Shown here piece after piece: positions 1 to 4,684 of a DNA stretch of 12,052 nucleotides. The position numbers and the translations under genes were made by a program. The notes under the pieces were generated by a model. The model was not told where the DNA came from and did no database searches. It was given only the letters and a program-made list of their open reading frames with translations. The DNA is from Tannerella sp. (lineage in GTDB: Bacteria > Bacteroidota > Bacteroidia > Bacteroidales > Tannerellaceae). Location: assembly GCA_031283915.1 (NCBI GenBank), contig JAITAY010000189.1:1-12052 (forward strand). Direction: 5' to 3'. Numbering within the stretch: the first letter of the stretch is position 1; the number at the start of each line of letters is the position of its first letter.

Positions 1-18
1 TTTTTTGCCATCCAACGA

Positions 19-58
19 CTGAAAATGCGCGCATACCGGGGTATGTAAGCATTTTCAG
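19..58. repeat. Nested inverted repeat (hairpin) upstream of small ORF
   Basis: A perfect 10-bp inverted repeat (CTGAAAATGC at 19-28 and GCATTTTCAG at 49-58) encloses a second 5-bp stem (CATAC 32-36 with GTATG 41-45) with a CGGG tetraloop and a 3x3 internal loop between the stems. There is no T-tract immediately after it on either strand, so it is not a textbook intrinsic terminator. Its right arm overlaps the first bases of an AGGAGG sequence at 57-62 that precedes an ATG. Folded in RNA, it could modulate access to that site. The structure is seen directly; the regulatory role is inference. Confidence 0.6.
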
Positions 59-66
59 GAGGAAGT

Positions 67-195
67 ATGGTGAAAAACAGACCCGTAAATGGGTGGTTTA
101 TTTTCAGACAGTTCCTTAGTGAGACCGTTGTCACTCAAAATGAGGATGGAGGTTCTAAAAGCGAAAAGAAAGATTTTATCCCGTGCAAAGTATAA
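67..195 (+). CDS. Possible 42-residue small protein, function unknown
   Basis: An ATG at 67 follows a full AGGAGG (57-62) with a 4-base spacer and opens a 42-codon frame ending at TAA 193-195. The peptide starts MVKNRPVNGWF and ends KKDFIPCKV. It has one cysteine, a short aromatic/hydrophobic stretch (about residues 10-17) and a polar, lysine-rich C-terminal half. There is no convincing signal peptide and no family that I recognise. Such a strong Shine-Dalgarno is unusual in Bacteroidetes, and it sits right beside the hairpin at 19-58, which is the main reason to list the frame. It is convergent with the DUF3109 gene. It is short enough to be a chance ORF, or the upstream sequence beyond the window edge may belong to it. 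Confidence 0.3.
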   Translation: MVKNRPVNGWFIFRQFLSETVVTQNEDGGSKSEKKDFIPCKV

Positions 196-246
196 CCGGT
201 GCTTCAAATTGTCATAGGCTGAAATGCCCCTGTATGACTGCCCGCT

Positions 247-840
247 TCAATTCCCGGACTTTTGCCGGAGGTACTCCCGGGCACAGAAATCCAGTTCGTC
301 GTACCAGTCCTGCCCGAATTTGCGAATGAGCGGTTCACGCAGAAAGCGGTAAGCCGGCAGATGTTTTTGTACGCCGCACCGTTCTGCGCTGCGGCATATT
401 TTCCAGCGATGATAATTGACCGCCTGAAACGCCTGGTATCGCGTCACACGCACCGGGTAAAGGTGGCAGGATAGTGGTTTGAGGAAATCAATGCGTTTTT
501 CGTGGCAGGCCTTTTCGATGGCACAACGGCAAAGGCCGTTGGCATCGTAACAGGTGAAAACACAGTCTTTGCCATCAACAATCGACGTAACAATTTCGCC
601 ATCCCGGTCAATATAACCGATTCCCTGCCGGCGAATGACCGCCTGCGCCCGGGGCGAGAGGTCGTCCCAAAGCACAGGCAGCAGGCTGCGTAACAGATCA
701 AACTCCGCTTTCTCCAGCGGCGCTCCGGCCTCGCCTTCGATGCAACATGCGCCCTTACACTGTGCAAGGTCACAGCAGAAAAAGTGTTCAATCAGTTCCA
801 GACTGACCAATGTATCACCGATTTGAAGCAAGTCAGGCAA
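247..840 (-). CDS. DUF3109 family cysteine-rich protein
   Basis: The protein of about 197 residues matches the DUF3109 family of Bacteroidetes, whose function is unknown but which resembles cysteine-cluster (zinc or Fe-S) binding proteins. Visible features are the conserved N-terminal QIGDTLVSLELIE segment, then FCC at residues 21-23, C28, the GACC motif at 30-33, C93xxxC97, C104xC106, C112, C125, C149, C155 and C186. The density of cysteines suggests metal binding in the cytoplasm; no signal peptide is seen. No ATG lies near the start. The first candidate after the gpmI stop is TTG at 838-840; a second TTG at 829-831 would give MLQIGDTLVS, which may fit the family's usual N-terminus better. 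It lies 24 bases downstream of gpmI and in the same frame, so the two are presumably co-transcribed and perhaps translationally coupled. Confidence 0.85.
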   Translation of the reverse strand: MPDLLQIGDTLVSLELIEHFFCCDLAQCKGACCIEGEAGAPLEKAEFDLLRSLLPVLWDDLSPRAQAVIRRQGIGYIDRDGEIVTSIVDGKDCVFTCYDANGLCRCAIEKACHEKRIDFLKPLSCHLYPVRVTRYQAFQAVNYHRWKICRSAERCGVQKHLPAYRFLREPLIRKFGQDWYDELDFCAREYLRQKSGN

Positions 841-864
841 ATGGAAGGTTCGGTAAGAGTCGCT

Positions 865-2391
865 TCACGCCTGAATCAGGCTGTGTCCCGTCATCTCCTT
901 CGGCTGGGGCAGACCCAGTATGGTCAGCAGCGAAGGAGCCACATCTGCCAGTATGCCGTCGGATACTTTTGCCGCCTGATGGTCTGTCACGTAGACAAAC
1001 GGCACCGGGTTGAGCGAATGCGCCGTATTGGGCGAGCCGTTTTTGTTCAGGGCATGGTCGGCATTGCCGTGATCGGCAATGATGATCACCTCATAGCCGT
1101 TGGCACGGGCGGTTTCTACCGTTTCGTTCAGGCAGGCGTCCACCGCTATTACCGCCTTTTCGATGGCGGTATACACGCCGGTGTGGCCGACCATGTCACC
1201 GTTGGCGTAGTTGCAGACGATAAAATCGTACTGTTGCGTCCGGAGGGCTTCCACCAGTTTGTCTTTTACCTCGTAAGCGCTCATCTCGGGTTTCAGATCG
1301 TAGGTCGCTACCTTGGGCGAGGGCACCAGTATACGGTCTTCGCCGTCGAAAGGCGCTTCACGTCCGCCGTTGAAGAAAAACGTCACGTGGGCGTATTTCT
1401 CCGTCTCGGCGATATGCAGTTGTCTTTTCCCCTGCGCCGACAGGTATTCGCCTATCGTATTGTCCACGTTCTCCTTGTCGAACAGGACATGCAACCCCTT
1501 GAACGTCGCGTCGTAGGGCGTCATGGTGAAGTATTGTAAGTTCGGAACGGTCTGCATCCCGACCTCCGGCATGTCCTGCTGCGTCAGCACGATGGTCAGT
1601 TCCTTGGCGCGGTCGTTGCGGAAATTAAAGAAAATCACGACGTCGCCCTCTTCAATCAGGGCGACGGGCTTGCCGTTTTCCGTATGTATAATCGGCTTGA
1701 CAAATTCATCCGTGATCCCGTCGGCATACGATTCTTCCATCGCCGTGACCATGCACTCCGACGGCTTACCAACGCCTTTGACCAGCAAGTCGTATGCTTC
1801 CTTCACACGTTCCCAGCGTTTGTCGCGATCCATCGCGTAATAGCGGCCGACAATGGAAGCAATCTTTCCACCGGTCGTTTTCAGGTAGTTTTCGAGCGTT
1901 TCAATGAAGCCCTTTCCACTTCTGGGGTCGGTGTCGCGACCGTCCATAAAGCAGTGGACAAATGATTTTTCGATGCCGTAATAATTTGAAATTTCCGTCA
2001 GTTTCATCAGATGGTCTAAAGAACTGTGTACACCTCCGTCGGAAACAAGTCCAAGGAAATGGATTTGCCGGTGGTTTGTTTTTGCATACTCGCAGGCACG
2101 CCGGATCTCCGGATTCTCCAGGATGGCATTGCTCCGGCAGGCCAGGTTGATTTTCACCAGATCCTGATAAACCACCCGCCCGGCTCCGATATTCAAATGG
2201 CCTACTTCGGAATTGCCCATCTGTCCGTCCGGCAATCCTACATTTTCGCCCGAAGCCTGCAACTGTGAATTTGGATAGTTTGCCAACAAAGAGTCCCAAT
2301 ATGGCGTTGGCGTACAATAAATGACATCATCTTTTTGCTTATCGCCGATTCCCCATCCGTCACAGATAATCAAAACCGCTTTTTTACTCAT
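865..2391 (-). CDS. gpmI: 2,3-bisphosphoglycerate-independent phosphoglycerate mutase
   Basis: Cytoplasmic enzyme interconverting 3-phosphoglycerate and 2-phosphoglycerate in glycolysis/gluconeogenesis through a phosphoserine intermediate, normally Mn2+-dependent. The 508-residue length is typical of the family. The metal-binding start IICDGWGIG places Asp11, and the catalytic serine is Ser61 in QMGNSEVGHLNIGAG, matching the D12/S62 pair of the Bacillus enzyme. The phosphotransferase insert (about residues 80-310) is followed by the second half of the alkaline-phosphatase-like domain, with the metal ligands in IADHGNADHA (about 438-447). The ATG start gives the canonical N-terminus MSKKAVLIICDG. 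A Bacteroidetes-type -7 box lies about 30 bases upstream. It is the first gene of a minus-strand unit with the DUF3109 gene. Confidence 0.97.
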   Translation of the reverse strand: MSKKAVLIICDGWGIGDKQKDDVIYCTPTPYWDSLLANYPNSQLQASGENVGLPDGQMGNSEVGHLNIGAGRVVYQDLVKINLACRSNAILENPEIRRACEYAKTNHRQIHFLGLVSDGGVHSSLDHLMKLTEISNYYGIEKSFVHCFMDGRDTDPRSGKGFIETLENYLKTTGGKIASIVGRYYAMDRDKRWERVKEAYDLLVKGVGKPSECMVTAMEESYADGITDEFVKPIIHTENGKPVALIEEGDVVIFFNFRNDRAKELTIVLTQQDMPEVGMQTVPNLQYFTMTPYDATFKGLHVLFDKENVDNTIGEYLSAQGKRQLHIAETEKYAHVTFFFNGGREAPFDGEDRILVPSPKVATYDLKPEMSAYEVKDKLVEALRTQQYDFIVCNYANGDMVGHTGVYTAIEKAVIAVDACLNETVETARANGYEVIIIADHGNADHALNKNGSPNTAHSLNPVPFVYVTDHQAAKVSDGILADVAPSLLTILGLPQPKEMTGHSLIQA

Positions 2392-2420
2392 GATTGTAGT
2401 TTTATTTTATGATTTTACCG

Positions 2421-2428
2421 CAAAGGTA
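2421..2428 (-). promoter_or_regulatory. gpmI promoter, Bacteroidetes -7 box
   Basis: On the minus strand this reads TACCTTTG, a perfect TAnnTTTG box of the Bacteroidetes primary sigma factor. It lies 30 bases upstream of the gpmI ATG, implying a 5' leader of roughly 20-25 bases. No clear -33 TTG is present at the expected distance. The same TACCTTTG octamer stands upstream of the uxaE-family gene. Confidence 0.65.
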
Positions 2429-2462
2429 CATGATAAAAATGACTTTCCCGCACAGGGCGGTG

Positions 2463-2501
2463 AAAAAACACCTGCCGGGCTTTCCCGATCGCCCGGCAGG
2501 T
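2463..2501 (-). terminator. Intrinsic terminator of the uxaE-family gene
   Basis: A perfect 11-bp stem (ACCTGCCGGGC at 2470-2480 with GCCCGGCAGGT at 2491-2501) has a 10-base loop. On the minus strand it is followed one base later by six T residues (complement of 2463-2468). It sits about 45 bases after the stop of the 2545-3801 gene, so it should end that transcript before gpmI. Confidence 0.88.
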
Positions 2502-2544
2502 ATTGAATGAGGAAGACAAAGATATTTTTATGCCTTTGTATTGA

Positions 2545-3801
2545 TCATTGAATCCCGAAAAGGCGTTTGATATGCCGGTCATATATGTTCTCGATCACCT
2601 GTTGCCCGACAATGTCCCGGTGTTTTTCCAGCGCACGGGTAAACTCCACGCCGTATTCTGCCGCTACTTTGTAACCGACGTGAATCAACTGTCTAAAATT
2701 CGGGTTGTAATCGGGATGACCGGGGATATGGCGAAGCGTATCGGCCAGTTTCGTACCGCTCCAGTGTTCTACCTCTTTGGGCGACGGCAGCCGGTTTTTG
2801 TCAATATCAATCACCGTGGCATACGGGCTGCACAGTTCGTCGAACCGCGCCAGGGCGCCGCAGTAGATTGCCTTGGCAAGATCGACGGCTTCGTCGTCGC
2901 CGGACAGGGCTAACCCTGTGATTTCTTCGAGCCACGTCGTGCCGGCGGTCTTGATGTGGATACCCTTGTCGTATTTTCGGATCCATTCGCCCATCACGGG
3001 ATAAATGGAAAACTTGTCGCTGCCGGAGTGGATGCTCAGTTTCAGGTTGGCGGGCAGTCCAAATTCCTTCACGGCGTAATCAATGACCAGCAGGTCTTCT
3101 TCAAATTCCCGGCCGAACTGCGTCACGTCGCCGACGTAATCCACGCCTTTGTTGAAGCGTCCGGTGAACTTGGGAGCGATGGTTTGCGCCGGGATACCTT
3201 CGCCGGCGATGGCGCTCAGGATGAAAAACATTTCGACGGGCGACTGGGCTTCGTTTACTTCATCCATCGAAACCTCGGCGATGAAATTACCGGCGCCCTT
3301 TGCCTTTTCGATGTGGCGGTAGATGTTCCCGGCCTCCTGCACGGCGTAAAGGAATTTGGCGGCAATGTTCCGCAACAGCGTTTCCGGCACGTCGAACGGC
3401 TCGGCGATGCCGGGGATAGACAGTTTTCCGGCATATTTACGGTGCTTCGCCACAAAGGCATCCAAATCGCCCGACGCCGCCTGCTTGCCGATGTAATCGG
3501 CCACGTCGAGCGTGAAGAAGTCCGAATGGTCGATGAACTTGTCCACGTTACTCAGGTTGATGTGATCGGCATCAACGAAATATGCTCCTGTATACGCCAG
3601 CGCTTTCACGGCTGCATCGGCCTCCCTGCGCGTATCGGCGGGGGTGGAGTGCACAATGGTATGCTCGCGGTTCGACTTGTTCCATACCGGTACCATTTCC
3701 ACTCCCAATGCCTTACTCGCCTCTATCAAAGCGGTTAGCTGCGCTTCTCCCTGACGGGCGAAACGGTCGCCTGTCCCAAATGAATATTTTCCTATTTCCA
3801 T
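2545..3801 (-). CDS. uxaE: Tagaturonate epimerase (UxaE) family protein
   Basis: The 418-residue protein resembles the UxaE family, of which the characterised Thermotoga member epimerises D-tagaturonate and D-fructuronate, linking galacturonate to glucuronate catabolism. The N-terminus MEIGKYSFGTGDRF, the DADHINLSNVDKF segment (about residue 78 onward) and a later SIHSGSDKFSIYPVMG block with conserved His/Asp residues are characteristic. No signal peptide is seen, so it is cytoplasmic. The ATG start lies about 44 bases after a TACCTTTG box, and a strong terminator follows the stop, so the gene appears monocistronic. No other hexuronate genes (uxaC, uxuA, kdgK) are nearby, so the assignment rests on family similarity alone and the true substrate in this organism is unproven. 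Confidence 0.85.
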   Translation of the reverse strand: MEIGKYSFGTGDRFARQGEAQLTALIEASKALGVEMVPVWNKSNREHTIVHSTPADTRREADAAVKALAYTGAYFVDADHINLSNVDKFIDHSDFFTLDVADYIGKQAASGDLDAFVAKHRKYAGKLSIPGIAEPFDVPETLLRNIAAKFLYAVQEAGNIYRHIEKAKGAGNFIAEVSMDEVNEAQSPVEMFFILSAIAGEGIPAQTIAPKFTGRFNKGVDYVGDVTQFGREFEEDLLVIDYAVKEFGLPANLKLSIHSGSDKFSIYPVMGEWIRKYDKGIHIKTAGTTWLEEITGLALSGDDEAVDLAKAIYCGALARFDELCSPYATVIDIDKNRLPSPKEVEHWSGTKLADTLRHIPGHPDYNPNFRQLIHVGYKVAAEYGVEFTRALEKHRDIVGQQVIENIYDRHIKRLFGIQ

Positions 3802-3844
3802 ATTATTGTTTTTTTAAACTGATTCCTTCGTAGATTGAACGGGG

Positions 3845-3852
3845 CAAAGGTA
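3845..3852 (-). promoter_or_regulatory. uxaE-family gene promoter, -7 box
   Basis: The minus strand reads TACCTTTG, a perfect TAnnTTTG match 44 bases upstream of the gene's ATG. The nearest -33-like element is a weak TTCG at 3873-3876. The predicted leader is about 35 bases. This promoter lies close to the divergent frame starting at 3881. Confidence 0.65.
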
Positions 3853-3880
3853 CTGATTTTTTACCTCTGTAACGAATTGG

Positions 3881-4594
3881 ATGAGTAAAAGGGCTGGCGG
3901 TTTCCGGGGACAGGAGGGACTCCGGTTTCCTGCAATTTTTTTTCGCTGCCATTATCAAAGTTACCGCGCCGGCCATGCCGGCCTTATCAGGCCGGTTGCG
4001 CAGAGTGACTTTTTGTTATATATATATATTGTATTCATTCTCTGTCTGTTTACCGCCGGCGACCCTCCGGTTAACGTCGAAAATATTCCAGACATTGCCG
4101 GAAATATTCCAGACATTGCCGGAAATGATGCAGACATTGCCGGAAATGATGCAGACATTGCTGGAAATAATGCAGACATTGCTGGAAATATTCCAGACAT
4201 TGCCGGAAATGACGCAGACATTGCTGGAAATATTCCAGACATTGCTGGAAATGACGCAGACATTGCTGGAAATAATTCAGGCATTGCTGGAAATGACGCA
4301 GGCATTGCTGGAAATAATTCAGGCATTGCCGGAAATAATTCAGGCATTGCCGACGATGATCCGGTTATAAAGGATGTGATGAGGGTACGGCTTAGGCAGG
4401 AATTACTGCGTGATAAACGAATCCGGTACGATGCACACAAAAGAGTAGAAAAAGAGCGGAAAAAGCAATCTCAATCCGAAGGGAAAGAGTATGTTAAACA
4501 GCCGTTTAAATATGAAGGAACAGCACGCTCGAAGGAGGAAAGGGGGAAACGGTTTTGGAAGCATGTGCCTGAAACAGTTGCAAAACATCTTTAA
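3881..4594 (+). CDS. Heptapeptide-repeat protein of unknown function, start uncertain
   Basis: A 237-codon frame whose centre (about residues 71-161) is thirteen 7-residue units of the form DIAGNxx or GIAGNxx, where xx is IP, DA, NA or NS. The tail of about 70 residues is highly charged, rich in Lys, Arg and Glu (for example RLRQELLRDKRIR and EKERKKQSQS), and ends in VAKHL. A hydrophobic stretch, LLYIYIVFILCLF, lies at about residues 45-57. I do not recognise a family. The ATG at 3881 has no ribosome-binding site. A TTG at 4013 would put the hydrophobic stretch at the N-terminus, and an ATG at 4379 would give only the charged tail. Most changes between repeat units are silent in this frame (GCC/GCT, GAT/GAC), which favours translation, though the antisense frame shares that property. 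It may be a real repeat protein or a non-coding minisatellite. Confidence 0.4.
   Translation: MSKRAGGFRGQEGLRFPAIFFRCHYQSYRAGHAGLIRPVAQSDFLLYIYIVFILCLFTAGDPPVNVENIPDIAGNIPDIAGNDADIAGNDADIAGNNADIAGNIPDIAGNDADIAGNIPDIAGNDADIAGNNSGIAGNDAGIAGNNSGIAGNNSGIADDDPVIKDVMRVRLRQELLRDKRIRYDAHKRVEKERKKQSQSEGKEYVKQPFKYEGTARSKEERGKRFWKHVPETVAKHL
3978..3995. repeat. GC-rich hairpin
   Basis: CCGGCCT (3978-3984) pairs with AGGCCGG (3989-3995) around a TATC loop. A nearby GCCGGC...GCCGGC duplication just upstream adds alternative pairings. No T-tract follows directly. It lies inside the N-terminal part of the uncertain 3881-4594 frame, which weakens the case that this part is translated. Confidence 0.45.
4017..4029. 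repeat. TA dinucleotide tract, six repeats
   Basis: An uninterrupted (TA)6T run just upstream of the 21-bp repeat array. Short TA runs can slip during replication, and they also resemble -7/-10 promoter sequence; the run ends in TATATTG, one T short of the TAnnTTTG consensus. No transcription start is established here. Confidence 0.7.
4091..4363 (+). repeat. 21-bp tandem repeat (minisatellite), 13 units
   Basis: Thirteen head-to-tail 21-bp units, the consensus beginning GACATTGCYGGAAAT followed by six variable bases (ATTCCA, GATGCA, GACGCA, AATGCA or AATTCA). Units 1-9 begin GACATTGC and units 10-13 begin GGCATTGC. The last unit (4343-4363) is degenerate, and a partial unit precedes the array (4073-4090). 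Unit types alternate in a mosaic order, suggesting expansion by unequal exchange. The unit length is a multiple of three, so all frames stay open; the plus frame reads DIAGNxx. Confidence 0.95.
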
Positions 4595-4609
4595 AAATGC
4601 AATTGAACC

Positions 4610-4641
4610 TTGTTCTATTCGGGAAAAAGTCGTTATATTTG
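4610..4641 (+). promoter_or_regulatory. ppdK promoter
   Basis: A TTG at 4610-4612 (-33) and TATATTTG at 4634-4641 (-7, perfect TAnnTTTG) are separated by 21 bases, close to the spacing usual in Bacteroidetes. The predicted start of transcription is near 4648, giving a leader of about 37 bases before the ATG at 4685. This rules out the in-frame ATG at 4610 as the ppdK start. Confidence 0.75.
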
Positions 4642-4684
4642 CAACTTCGAGATGGCAAAATCACAAAAATATCAATTATATTAT

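Noticed and set aside
19..58. Hairpin as the terminator of the gpmI-DUF3109 unit
   Set aside because: On the leftward strand the stem is followed by a mixed sequence and then A residues, with no T-tract, and it lies about 190 bases past the stop codon.
784..1539. Long plus-strand open frame antisense to gpmI
   Set aside because: The minus strand encodes an unambiguous full-length GpmI with catalytic motifs. The antisense frame has no recognisable motif and reflects codon bias of the real gene.
2956..3738. 260-codon plus-strand frame antisense to the uxaE-family gene
   Set aside because: A shadow of a conserved gene with clear family motifs, promoter and terminator on the other strand.
4091..4363. 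CRISPR-like array
   Set aside because: Units are directly contiguous 21-bp repeats with no unique spacers and no cas genes nearby.
3961..4440. Minus-strand frame across the 21-bp repeats, reading FPAMSxx heptapeptides
   Set aside because: The repeat period keeps all frames open. Its flanks look like non-coding translation and it needs a TTG start, while the plus frame continues into a coherent charged tail. Not fully excluded, because silent changes fit both strands.
4610..4684. ppdK start at the upstream in-frame ATG 4610
   Set aside because: The ATG overlaps the -33 element of the ppdK promoter and lies upstream of the predicted transcription start; the family N-terminus begins at the MEMKRVYTFG segment.
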